64,000 bases of DNA from Myxococcales bacterium (lineage in GTDB: Bacteria > Myxococcota_A > Bradymonadia > Bradymonadales > GCA-2716585), in assembly GCA_002716585.1 (NCBI GenBank), contig PBBL01000081.1:1-64000 (forward strand), read 5' to 3'. The notes under the pieces are model-generated. The model searched no databases, was not told the origin of the DNA, and worked only from the letters and a program-made list of their open reading frames with translations. The first letter of the stretch is position 1, and the number at the start of each line of letters is the position of its first letter. This document shows, piece by piece, positions 53,583 to 61,943 of the stretch. Made by a program: the position numbers and the translations under genes.

Positions 53583-54716
53583 ATGAAGGTACGCATCGCG
53601 AGGGACACCCTGACCAATGAGCTGTTCAAGGTTCAGGGGGTGACCAATCAGAAGAGCACGCTGCTCATCCTCAACAACGCCCTCCTTGAGGCCCGTGACG
53701 GTCAGTTGACCATACACGCCACCGATCTGGACGTGTCCATATCCACCTCCTGTGAGTGTGAGGTGCTTGAGGAGGGCAGCGTGACCCTTCAGGCCAAGCG
53801 CCTGTTTGATATGGTCAAGAACCTGCGCGACCCGGAGCTGACCCTGGAGACCGAGGCCAACCACCACACGCGCCTCAAGGCTGGCAACGTCAACTGCCGC
53901 TTCCCTGGCACCCCCGCCAGCGAGTTCCCCGAGGTCCCGGACCACAGCAAGGTCCAGTTCTACTCCATGGGCACCGCGCGGCTCCTCGACATGATCGAGA
54001 AGACCCTCTTCTCCGTCTCCACCGACGAAGGCCGCCCCAACCTCAACGGAGCGCTCCTCAAGTCCAGCGACGGCGGCACCCTGACGATGGTCTCCACCGA
54101 CGGCCACCGCCTCTCACGGATTGAGATGAGCCCGGCCGAGGACGCCGAGCCCGCCGAGCTGCCCGAAGCGCTCGCCCGTGGCATCATCATCCCCCGCAAG
54201 GGGCTCACCGAGGTCAAGCGGACCCTCAACATCGAGATCTCCGAACTCCTCTTCGGGCTCCACGGCAACAACATTGTCTTCAAGCACGGCCCCGCCACCA
54301 TCTCCATCCGCCTCATCGATGGCAAGTTCCCCGACGTCGACAAGGTCCTCCCCAAGGAGACCGACAAGAAGGCCCGGGTCCGCAAGGAGGACTTCATCCA
54401 CTCGCTGAAGTTTGTCTCCATCGTTGCCCCCCCCCGAACCGGCAACATCCGGATCACCTTTGAGGAGGGCCAGTGCGAGATCTTCACCCAGGACACCGAG
54501 CAGGGTGAGGCCCGCGAGATCGTCTCCATCGACTACGACGGGGTCACCGTGAAGGCCGGCTACAACTACCGCTACCTCCTGGACGTCCTCAACGTCATCG
54601 ACGGCGATGAGATCACGATGGAGATCATCGACACCCTCTCGCCCACCCTCATCCGGGACGCCACCCCGCGCCCCAACTGCGAGATGCTCTTCGTCGTCAT
54701 GCCCATGCGGATCTAG
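53583..54716 (+). CDS. dnaN: DNA polymerase III beta subunit (sliding clamp)
   Basis: The 377-residue clamp has three repeats of the DNA-polymerase processivity fold. It begins MKVRIARDTLTNELFKVQGV and ends with the conserved PMRI (LFVVMPMRI). The central segments STDEGRPNLNGALL and STDGHRLSRIEMS are typical. It tethers polymerase III to DNA and binds RecF and other partners. AGGAGAT lies upstream of the ATG. Its place after dnaA and before recF is the standard bacterial order. Confidence 0.98.
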   Translation: MKVRIARDTLTNELFKVQGVTNQKSTLLILNNALLEARDGQLTIHATDLDVSISTSCECEVLEEGSVTLQAKRLFDMVKNLRDPELTLETEANHHTRLKAGNVNCRFPGTPASEFPEVPDHSKVQFYSMGTARLLDMIEKTLFSVSTDEGRPNLNGALLKSSDGGTLTMVSTDGHRLSRIEMSPAEDAEPAELPEALARGIIIPRKGLTEVKRTLNIEISELLFGLHGNNIVFKHGPATISIRLIDGKFPDVDKVLPKETDKKARVRKEDFIHSLKFVSIVAPPRTGNIRITFEEGQCEIFTQDTEQGEAREIVSIDYDGVTVKAGYNYRYLLDVLNVIDGDEITMEIIDTLSPTLIRDATPRPNCEMLFVVMPMRI

Positions 54717-54775
54717 GACGCCCCGGCCTCCCCGCACGCCTGACCCATCCCCCCTCCTTCCTCCGAGCCCGACAT

Positions 54776-55939
54776 ATGGAGCTGCAGTACCTTCGAATCG
54801 AGAACTTCAGGAACCTCCGCGATGTCGAGTTTGAACCTGGACGGAGGTTCAATGTCTTCCACGGGCGCAACGGCCAGGGCAAGACCAACCTCCTCGAAGC
54901 GGTCTACATGCTCAGCGCCGTCAAGGGGTTTCGCGGCGGGCGCAACATCGACATGATCCGCTGGGAGCAGCCTGGCGCCGCCATCGAGGGCCACGTCGAG
55001 CGCGCCGGTCACCAGCGCTACGCCCGCCTTGAGATCTCGCCCGAGGGCCGTCGGGTTCGCCTCAACGGCTCCCCCGTCCGTCACCTCAGCGACTTCTTTG
55101 GCACCCTCAACACCGTCGTCTTCTCCCCCGACGACCTCATGATCCTCAAGGGTGGGCCCAGCGACAGGCGCCAGTTCCTCAACCGAGCTGTCTTCAGCGC
55201 CCGATCGACCTACCTCGCCGACGTACAAGCCTACGAGCGCGTCCTCAGACAGCGCAACGCCTTCCTCAAGGAGGGTAGGGGGCACAGGACCCTCCTTGAG
55301 GTCTACAACGAGCAGCTGAGCGAACTGGGGGCGCTCATCGCCCAACGTCGCCTTGAGTTCCTGACCGGCTTCGAGCCCCTCTACTCAGCGACCTTCAACG
55401 CCATCTTCACCGGTTCGGAGGAGCAGCTCGCCCCCGGACACGCGCTCCGGTCCCGCGTCGTCTACCTCGCCGCTTGGACCGAGCAGAGCGAGTTCGTGGT
55501 CGGCCCCGACAACCCGCCGCCCGACGTCAGCCACCTCCAGGCCCAGTTCCTCAGCGCCCTGCAGGGCAGCGAGGGCGACGACCGCCGCCGCGGCTTCACC
55601 ACCGTCGGCCCCCACCGCGACGACCTCCGCCTTGAACTCGGCCAGTACGACGCCCGCACCTACGCCAGCCAGGGGCAGATGCGCGCCATCGTCCTCGCGA
55701 TGAAGATCGCGCAGATCCGCCTCGTGCAGGAGCGCCACAGCCACACCCCGATCCTCCTGCTGGATGACGTCAGCAGCGAACTGGATCGCTCTCGTAACCG
55801 CTTCCTCTTCGACTACCTCAACGCGCACGAGGGTCAGGTCTTCATCACCACCACCCACCGCGACTACATCCAGCTCGACCACGAGGTCACCAGCTTCGAG
55901 ATCGCCCAGGGGAACCTCTCGGCCAGCCATGCGTCCTGA
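54776..55939 (+). CDS. recF: DNA replication and repair protein RecF
   Basis: This 387-residue SMC-like ATPase of the RecFOR gap-repair pathway has Walker A in FHGRNGQGKTNLLEAVY, the signature-type segment RTYASQGQMRAIVLAMKIA, and Walker B LLLDDVSSELD. It binds single/double-strand junctions to load RecA. It starts 59 bases after dnaN. Its last 11 bases overlap the next coding region, a lipoprotein, which suggests the operon continues. Confidence 0.97.
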   Translation: MELQYLRIENFRNLRDVEFEPGRRFNVFHGRNGQGKTNLLEAVYMLSAVKGFRGGRNIDMIRWEQPGAAIEGHVERAGHQRYARLEISPEGRRVRLNGSPVRHLSDFFGTLNTVVFSPDDLMILKGGPSDRRQFLNRAVFSARSTYLADVQAYERVLRQRNAFLKEGRGHRTLLEVYNEQLSELGALIAQRRLEFLTGFEPLYSATFNAIFTGSEEQLAPGHALRSRVVYLAAWTEQSEFVVGPDNPPPDVSHLQAQFLSALQGSEGDDRRRGFTTVGPHRDDLRLELGQYDARTYASQGQMRAIVLAMKIAQIRLVQERHSHTPILLLDDVSSELDRSRNRFLFDYLNAHEGQVFITTTHRDYIQLDHEVTSFEIAQGNLSASHAS

Positions 55940-57095
55940 ACCTCGCCAGCGCACGTGGCTCGTTTGCCTCGTTGTTATCCTGACTTATCCACATTTTTTG
56001 GGGATAGCGTGTGGAAAACGTGAGCCTGAGGAGAAACCGATCCCTCGCGCTGAGGCCAAGCCCGGCGTCGTCGAGACGATCGAGACCGGGCGTCACCTCG
56101 GGCAGGCGGTCGCGCTCCTGGGTGGTGAGGTCCTGGTCGCCGTCGATTTCGCCAGAGCCCACCTCACGGCGCTCAGCGACGGTCGCGAAGCGGACGCGCT
56201 GGAGCTGGGCCGAGCGCCCGCCCGCGGGCTGTACGCGCTGGATGAGGAGACCGTCCTGGTGCTGGAGTCCGGCGGAGAGCGCGTGTTCAAGGTGGGGTGG
56301 GGTGGGGCGCTCCAACAGCTCGGGGCGGTGAAGGTGTGTGAGGCCCCCAGCCTCGCCGAGGTGTCGGGTCACACCGCGTGGATCCTGTGCCGCGGCGAGG
56401 GCGACAACCTCCACCGACTCGACACGAGGGCGATGGAAGTCACCGGCTCATGGAAGATCCCCGGGACGCTGGCCGATATGGTCATGGACCCCAACGGAGC
56501 CTGGCTCTACTTCACCGACCTGAGCGGCAGCCTCGTTCGGGTCTGGGGTGTGGAGCGGGAGGCAGAGATCCATGCGATCCCTGTGAGCCCAGAGCCGCTT
56601 CGGATGGAGATCGCCACCCGATCGACCCCAGGGGAGGGGAGCGGGCATCGGGTGATCGTCACCCACAGCAACTCGCGCCACCTCACATGGATTGAGACCG
56701 GCGCTCACAGCGTGGAGCACACCTCCACGCTCGACGTGATCCCTTCTGGTGTTGTGGCGGCGCCCGATGGAGGGTATCTCTATATGTTGGCCGCTGGCGC
56801 TGGCAAGCTGCTCGTCCTGGCGACCGAGAGCAAGGCGATCGAGCAGCGCTACGACGTCCCGGTCGGGTCCACGGACCTCGGCTGGGTCGAGGTCGGCTCG
56901 GAGAGTCGGGTGCTCATGTCGGGGGGGCCAGCGGGCGAGCTGTGGGTCTGGCGGCCTGAGTTCGCGAACCTCAGGCTGTTGAGCAGGATGCCGATGGGCT
57001 CAGCCGCAGGGCGACTCAGCCTGGGCGACGGCCCGGAGCGGATCTGGCTCCTCGGTCCACAGAGCGGACGCGCGGTGCGGTTTCGGATACCCTGA
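55929..57095 (+). CDS. lipoprotein with beta-propeller-like repeats
   Basis: The protein has 388 residues. The signal peptide LVCLVVILTYPHFLGIAC ends in a lipobox (GIAC), so it is lipid-anchored. The mature part is beta-rich with repeated blades such as GRAPARGLYALDEETVLVLE and IPGTLADMVMDPNGAWLYF, as in beta-propeller proteins. The function is unknown. The start overlaps recF by 11 bases. A perfect DnaA box (55985-55993) lies inside its signal-peptide codons. Confidence 0.8.
   Translation: MRPEPRQRTWLVCLVVILTYPHFLGIACGKREPEEKPIPRAEAKPGVVETIETGRHLGQAVALLGGEVLVAVDFARAHLTALSDGREADALELGRAPARGLYALDEETVLVLESGGERVFKVGWGGALQQLGAVKVCEAPSLAEVSGHTAWILCRGEGDNLHRLDTRAMEVTGSWKIPGTLADMVMDPNGAWLYFTDLSGSLVRVWGVEREAEIHAIPVSPEPLRMEIATRSTPGEGSGHRVIVTHSNSRHLTWIETGAHSVEHTSTLDVIPSGVVAAPDGGYLYMLAAGAGKLLVLATESKAIEQRYDVPVGSTDLGWVEVGSESRVLMSGGPAGELWVWRPEFANLRLLSRMPMGSAAGRLSLGDGPERIWLLGPQSGRAVRFRIP
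55985..55993. promoter_or_regulatory. perfect DnaA box inside the lipoprotein gene
   Basis: TTATCCACA lies within the signal-peptide codons, followed by a T-run. It is a perfect match to the consensus box, 2.4 kb after the dnaA-dnaN spacer. A single box in a coding region could be chance or could serve DnaA titration. Confidence 0.6.
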
Positions 57096-57129
57096 TGGGC
57101 TTGGACACAGACGGCTGGTGCTGTTGGAT

Positions 57130-58071
57130 ATGAAGGACTTCTTTAAAGATCGTAAAGCCCCACAGCGCGCGAACTACGGGTTCATCAAGGACACCGCGCG
57201 GCAGGTGGACTGCGCCACGTGCCTCGACAACCGGTACGTCACCTTCCCCCACCAGGACTACGCCCAGGCGAAGCGCTGTCAGGATTGCCTCGACTACTGC
57301 CCCGAGTGCAGCGGAGAAGGCTTTCACTTCGTTCAGAAGCCCAACGGCTACCGCTACGCCAAGGAGTGCGAGGCGTGCCGGAACGTTGACCACCGCATCG
57401 CGGTCTTCAACAAGGCTCGCCTCCCGGCGCGCTACCACGACAGGAGCTTCGACAACTTCCGGCCCCACGAGAACTTCGACCCCACCCGCCCCTACGGCAA
57501 CCTCCCCGACATCACCAGCTACGCGATGAACCGCGCTCGGGAGTTCTACGAGGAGAACGAGAAGGGGATCCTCTTTGTGGGTGACGTCGGGACCGGCAAG
57601 ACCCACCTCCTCGTCGCCATCATCCGTCACCTCACCCTCGAAAAAGGGATCAACGCCCGATTCATCGAGTTCACCCACCTGCTCAGCCAGCTCCGCGCCG
57701 CCTACGATCGCAAGGCCAACGCCTCCGACCTCATCAAGGGGATCACCGAGGTCCCCGTGCTCGCCATCGACGAGCTGGGTAAGGGCCGGAACAACGACTG
57801 GCAGATCAGCGTCATCGATGAGCTGATCAGCAAGCGCTACAACCGCTCCCTGACCACGTTCTGTACGACCAACTATCCCCTTCATTCTCATGAACACCTG
57901 ATGAAGCCTGTGGATACTGAGAACGCAGCGTTCCGGAACTCCATCGAGAGCCGCTCTCTGACCGATCGCATCGGCTCGCGGATCGTCTCCAGGTTGTGTG
58001 AGATGATGGACCTGGCCGAGCTCAAGGGCGTCAGCGACTACCGCAAGCGCGACTTCAAGACCGTTCGGTGA
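57130..58071 (+). CDS. DnaC/IstB-like helicase-loader ATPase with N-terminal zinc ribbons
   Basis: The protein has 313 residues. The N-terminal 100 residues contain four CxxC pairs (CATC, CQDC, CPEC, CEAC), like a DnaJ-type zinc module. An AAA+ domain follows, with Walker A GDVGTGKTHLL and Walker B VLAIDELGKG. FCTTNYPL and LTDRIGSRIVSRL (sensor/arginine-finger region) complete the DnaC/DnaI pattern. Loaders place replicative helicase on origin DNA; its place 1.2 kb after recF fits. DnaC and DnaI usually have other N-terminal domains. ATG 57130 and GTG 57118 are both possible, and neither has a strong ribosome-binding site. Confidence 0.83.
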   Translation: MKDFFKDRKAPQRANYGFIKDTARQVDCATCLDNRYVTFPHQDYAQAKRCQDCLDYCPECSGEGFHFVQKPNGYRYAKECEACRNVDHRIAVFNKARLPARYHDRSFDNFRPHENFDPTRPYGNLPDITSYAMNRAREFYEENEKGILFVGDVGTGKTHLLVAIIRHLTLEKGINARFIEFTHLLSQLRAAYDRKANASDLIKGITEVPVLAIDELGKGRNNDWQISVIDELISKRYNRSLTTFCTTNYPLHSHEHLMKPVDTENAAFRNSIESRSLTDRIGSRIVSRLCEMMDLAELKGVSDYRKRDFKTVR

Positions 58072-58104
58072 GTGACCCGACTTGTGGTGGGAGAGCCCCG
58101 GGGG

Positions 58105-59562
58105 TCAGTTGCAGACGCCGTAGCTTCGAATCACCTCGGTCCGCCCCAGGAAGGTGAAGCTGATCTCGATCGGTTGGCAGGCTTGACCTCGCCACCGCTG
58201 ACAGTCCGCGTTGCCCCGAGAGACCTTGCAGTAGCCCTTGCACACCGAACCGTTGGGACCGGTCGCGCACGTCAGCCCGGCGGCGCAGCCGCTCTCGTTG
58301 GGTGAGCACGGGGCGTCTTCGCCCTGTGTCCCAGCCCCATCAAAGCAGGCGGCCTCCGCGTCCGAGAAGGGATCGCAGTGGGTGCCCGGCGGGCAGCTCT
58401 GAGGGGTGTCCACCGGATCGCAGCGCGTCAACCCGACACACAGCCCGACGTTGTCGAACCCGACCAGCGTCGCGCCGCACACCGCGTCGCCGATGCAGCC
58501 CGCGCCTGTCTGGGGCGAGCACATCCGCGTGCACACCGAACCGCCGCCCTCCTCCGTCTGGATGCACACCAGGCCCCGCGAGCAGTTGCTCGGCACCCCA
58601 CCACACGGCTCACCCTCTCCAAGGAGGCCGTCGCCCATGCAGGCGAACTCCAGGTTGTTGTTGAGCGCGCACCTGAGTCGATCTCCGGGGCAGTCCTGGG
58701 CGATCGGGTCGCAGTCGCAGGGCGCGTCCTGATCATCGCAGTCTTCATCGAGGCCGTTGCCGCAGACCTCCCAGCCCGATGGGTTGATCGTGAACGCGTT
58801 GTCGTCGCAGTCCACCCCCAGGCAGCCCGCTCCGACGCCGTACCCGTCGCGGTCGTTGTCGATGCAGTCGCCCAGCGGGCGGCAGGCGCCCGCCTCACAC
58901 ACCTGGTCGCCAGGGCAGGGGAGGTTGTCCCACGCGGCGCCGTTGCTTCGACAGACCCGCAGCGTCCGGTTGTCCAGGCACTCCCGGGCGTCACCCACGC
59001 ACGTCCCCGGCGTCCCTCCGCCTCCACCGCAGTAACCGTCCTGACAGGGTTGCTCCTGGGTGCACGTGCCCATGTCGTACCCGCTCCCGTCCGGGCGGCA
59101 GACCTGAAGCGATGTGCTGCTCAGGCAGGTGCGCTGCCCCGGCATACAGGACACCGGGCCGCCCGTGTCCTGTGGCTGGGCTGTGTCGGGTGAGGCTCCG
59201 GTGTCGTCGCCTGGGACGTCTGGGGGGGCGCCCGAGTCGCTCACGCCTCCGGTGTCGGTCGTCGATGTGTCGTTGGAGTTGGAGCGGCCCGCGTCGTCCT
59301 GGACCGAGGCGCCGCAGAGGCCGCCGCTGCAAGGCATCGCCTCGGGGCAGACCCCGTAGTCGTACCCATCGCCCGAGGGGTTGCACACGCGGAAGTTGGT
59401 CGCGTTGAGGCACTCGCGCTCGTCAGGGACACAGGAGCGCGCCTCGTTGGACGACGCGTCGTCCTCTCCCGCGCTGGATGCGCACCCGATCGGAGCCAGG
59501 CAGAGCGCTGCGGCGCCGCTCCACAGGAGCAGCGTCAACGCCTGCCGCGTTGTCCACGTCAT
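58105..59562 (-). CDS. Cys-rich lipoprotein with MopE-type metal-binding motif
   Basis: The protein has 485 residues. The lipobox IGCA near residue 27 predicts a lipid anchor. Several repeats of about 50 residues share CVPDERECLNATNFRVC-like patterns. A Thr/Asp/Ser-rich linker follows at residues 90-135. A MopE-type segment is near residues 225-275 (DRDGYGVGAGCLGVDCDDN and VCGNGLDEDCDDQDAPC), a motif proposed to bind metal. More Cys-rich modules follow. It is a surface or outer-membrane lipoprotein. It is on the opposite strand to the helicase loader. Confidence 0.85.
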   Translation of the reverse strand: MTWTTRQALTLLLWSGAAALCLAPIGCASSAGEDDASSNEARSCVPDERECLNATNFRVCNPSGDGYDYGVCPEAMPCSGGLCGASVQDDAGRSNSNDTSTTDTGGVSDSGAPPDVPGDDTGASPDTAQPQDTGGPVSCMPGQRTCLSSTSLQVCRPDGSGYDMGTCTQEQPCQDGYCGGGGGTPGTCVGDARECLDNRTLRVCRSNGAAWDNLPCPGDQVCEAGACRPLGDCIDNDRDGYGVGAGCLGVDCDDNAFTINPSGWEVCGNGLDEDCDDQDAPCDCDPIAQDCPGDRLRCALNNNLEFACMGDGLLGEGEPCGGVPSNCSRGLVCIQTEEGGGSVCTRMCSPQTGAGCIGDAVCGATLVGFDNVGLCVGLTRCDPVDTPQSCPPGTHCDPFSDAEAACFDGAGTQGEDAPCSPNESGCAAGLTCATGPNGSVCKGYCKVSRGNADCQRWRGQACQPIEISFTFLGRTEVIRSYGVCN

Positions 59563-59662
59563 GAAGACGTCCTCTCTTGCAGGTGGAGCGCGGGCGCCCC
59601 TTCAACAGCCAGCCAACGGCGTCGATCCTATCAGATCCGGTGGCTGATTGCAGCAGCGAGGC

Positions 59663-60307
59663 TCAGCTTCGTTCGAGGACAAAGAACTCGAAGTTGGCGT
59701 TCGGGGACCAGATGTAGGCGTCCGAGCGATCGACGTGGTGGGCGGTGACCCGGTACCCCGGGAACTGGGACAGGACCTCATCCGTCGTGAGCCAGAGCGA
59801 GTAGATGTACTCCTTCGTGTAGTCCTGCGGCTGCCTGTTGGCGTCGTCGGCATGCCGGGTCTGGAGCACGATGACTTCGGGCTCCAGGGATCTCCACTTC
59901 GCCGCGATCTGGCGCCAGTAGGCGATGGTCGGGAAGTGCTGGACCACCGCCACGCACAGCAGCGCGTCCACCCGCTCGACGGGCAGCTGGATCGCCTCCG
60001 GGTCATCGACCTGGGTTCGGCTCGCGGGCGCCAGGCCGTGGCAGATCAGCTTCAGCTCCGCGAGGTCGAGGGACGCGTCGATCAGATCCACCAGGTGCAG
60101 GTCGAGCCCGCGTTGGGCGATCTTGAGCGACATCTCGCCGCGACCACAGCCCCACTCCATCACGGTCTCGATCCCCTCGCGCTCGAAGTGGGTCAGGAAG
60201 TTCTCATCCATGAACTGGACCCAGTGCTCCAAGCCGTCGCAGTGGTGCCTCGCTCGGGGGTGGGTCTGGGTCTCCCAGAAGTGTCTCAGGTCCAGCGCTG
60301 CGCTCAT
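59663..60307 (-). CDS. class I SAM-dependent methyltransferase
   Basis: The protein has 214 residues. Motif I is TVMEWGCGRGEMSLKIAQ, followed by an acidic residue (LVDLIDASLD) and motif post-I. It has the typical Rossmann methyltransferase length, and its substrate is unknown. ATG 60307 has GGAG seven bases upstream. The frame also extends to 60406 through the DnaA-box cluster, but that extension lacks a ribosome-binding site. The spacer between this gene and the upstream phosphoesterase holds the DnaA boxes. Confidence 0.83.
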   Translation of the reverse strand: MSAALDLRHFWETQTHPRARHHCDGLEHWVQFMDENFLTHFEREGIETVMEWGCGRGEMSLKIAQRGLDLHLVDLIDASLDLAELKLICHGLAPASRTQVDDPEAIQLPVERVDALLCVAVVQHFPTIAYWRQIAAKWRSLEPEVIVLQTRHADDANRQPQDYTKEYIYSLWLTTDEVLSQFPGYRVTAHHVDRSDAYIWSPNANFEFFVLERS

Positions 60308-60398
60308 CGTCTCACTCCAGGTCGGGATCACCTTCTCAGCGGCGATCGATTGGGTGACCCAGACCATCGGCAGCTCACGCGGGCGACTTGAGCGATGG

Positions 60399-60432
60399 TT
60401 ATCCACATGTTGAATGTGGACAATGTGGATAA
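60399..60432. promoter_or_regulatory. cluster of three DnaA boxes (two perfect, one near)
   Basis: TTATCCACA (60399-60407), TGTGGACAA (60415-60423) and TGTGGATAA (60424-60432) lie within 34 bases. The outer two are perfect and form a 10-bp inverted repeat. They sit in the spacer upstream of the methyltransferase gene, next to AT-rich DNA. This density is far above chance in GC-rich DNA. The cluster may titrate DnaA, regulate the downstream gene or be part of the origin. Confidence 0.8.
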
Positions 60433-60434
60433 AA

Positions 60435-61295
60435 TCAAATCTGATCCCAGGGCCAGACGATCTCCGGTGAGCCTGGCAGGTCGGATGGGTCGAACAGCGG
60501 AGGCTTCGATGGGATGTTGGGGTAGCGGGACCAGGCGTGTCGGGCGGGGACCTGGATGAACTCGCGCTCCGGCCACCGGAGCGCGGTCAGCTCGCCGCCA
60601 AACACACACCCGGTGTCGATGCAGATGGTGTTGTGCACCGTCTTGATCGGGCCGTGGTAGGCGGTGTGCCCGTGAACGCAGGTCGGCGCGCCCTTCGGGT
60701 AGCGCGGTCGCCAGTCGAGGCGCTTCGGGCGCTCGCGCTCGTGTTGGGAGACGGGGCCATAGACGCACATGGGCTCTCGAAGCCGCTCCGGGATCTGGGC
60801 GATGCGCGGGTGCCAGCAGGCATGCACGACGACCAGCTCCGGCTCCTCCAGGTCGCCCACGGAGGCCCAGAGCGGGGCGCCCTCAAGCAGGGCGATCGCG
60901 CTGGCGCGGCGCTCGTCGGGGTTCTGGTGCCGCTCAAGCTGACGGATGGTGTTCGACAACGCCGCGTACCACTGTTGACTGTCCCCCTGGAGCGTCCGCA
61001 GCAACATGCTGTCATGGTTGCCGAGGACAAAGGTCAGCCTCCCGGCGTCTCGCATCGCCTCCGCGAAGGCGAGCACCTGCCAGGACTCCGGGCCGCGGTT
61101 GACGAGGTCACCGACCAGGACGAGGCGTCGCCCCTCCGGGTGCCGCCAGAGGAGCCCCTCCTTGAGCCAACCGAGGGCCCGCATCAGATCTTCAAGCTCG
61201 GCCATGCACCCGTGGACATCGCCGACGATGTCGAGGGCGTTTGCGTGGAGGTGTACCCCCTGGGCTTCGCGTGGGGTGGGTGTTTCGGGCGTCAT
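60435..61295 (-). CDS. PPP-type metallophosphoesterase (ApaH/PrpE-like)
   Basis: The protein has 286 residues. The phosphoesterase motifs run in order: IVGDVHGCMAELEDLM, LVLVGDLVNRGPES, FVLGNHDSMLLR, VVHACWHPRI and CVHGHTAYHG. The GDVHG...GDLVNRGP...GNHD order is that of ApaH/PrpE and PPP-type phosphatases, which cut diadenosine tetraphosphate or phospho-Ser/Thr proteins. Either role is possible; kinases in this window are potential partners. ATG 61295 has AGGAGG eight bases upstream. Confidence 0.85.
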   Translation of the reverse strand: MTPETPTPREAQGVHLHANALDIVGDVHGCMAELEDLMRALGWLKEGLLWRHPEGRRLVLVGDLVNRGPESWQVLAFAEAMRDAGRLTFVLGNHDSMLLRTLQGDSQQWYAALSNTIRQLERHQNPDERRASAIALLEGAPLWASVGDLEEPELVVVHACWHPRIAQIPERLREPMCVYGPVSQHERERPKRLDWRPRYPKGAPTCVHGHTAYHGPIKTVHNTICIDTGCVFGGELTALRWPEREFIQVPARHAWSRYPNIPSKPPLFDPSDLPGSPEIVWPWDQI

Positions 61296-61421
61296 CCGAG
61301 CGTCCTCCTCGTCGGGTGCCAACCGGGTGTGTTCGGAGCCACATTGATTCGCGTCGAGACGCCGATCTAGGATGCCAGACCGCGCCCCAGGAGGGTAGGG
61401 CGCTTCAAGTGAGGGGGAGAC

Positions 61422-61943
61422 GTGAGCGATCAGCGCTGGAGCTACATCGGCGTCGGGACCAACCTCGGCGACCGCGCCGCGAACCTGCGCGGCGCGCTCC
61501 GGCTGCTCCAGGAGCGGCTCGCGCCGACCTCCCTGGAGATCTCCAACGTGTACGCGACCGCGCCGCGCATGGATCTCGACCAGGCGACCTTCCTGAACGC
61601 GGTGATTCGCCTGAGGCTGGACGTCGCGCCGCTCGACCTGCTACGACAGACGCAGGCGATTGAGGCGCAGATGGGCCGCGTGAAGGACCCGACGCGCCCC
61701 AAAGGGCCGAGGATCATCGACCTCGATCTGCTGAGCGTGGGTCGTCGGATCCTCAACACCCCTGAGCTGGAGCTGCCGCACCCGGGCATCGCCCTCCGGT
61801 TGTTTGTGTTGCGCCCCTGGGCCGATCTCGCCCCGGAGTGGTCGCACCCGGTCACGGGAGAGACCATCGCGCAGATGCTGGCGAAGACCCCGGACCTCGG
61901 CGAAATCGCGCTTTGGGCCTCATCACAGGAGTTTGACCGATGA
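61422..61943 (+). CDS. folK: 2-amino-4-hydroxy-6-hydroxymethyldihydropteridine diphosphokinase
   Basis: This 173-residue HPPK makes the pyrophosphorylated pterin for folate synthesis. The signature set is YIGVGTNLGDRAANLRGAL and GPRIIDLDLLSVG, with the two catalytic acidic residues in the latter. LPHPGIALRLFVLRPWADLAP is the usual C-terminal stretch. The start is GTG with GAGGGGGA upstream. The stop overlaps the start of the next gene (61940-61943). Other folate genes are not in the window. Confidence 0.93.
   Translation: MSDQRWSYIGVGTNLGDRAANLRGALRLLQERLAPTSLEISNVYATAPRMDLDQATFLNAVIRLRLDVAPLDLLRQTQAIEAQMGRVKDPTRPKGPRIIDLDLLSVGRRILNTPELELPHPGIALRLFVLRPWADLAPEWSHPVTGETIAQMLAKTPDLGEIALWASSQEFDR

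Noticed and set aside
60308-60406. N-terminal extension of the methyltransferase gene
   Set aside because: It would run through the DnaA-box cluster, with no ribosome-binding site. ATG 60307 has GGAG at good spacing.
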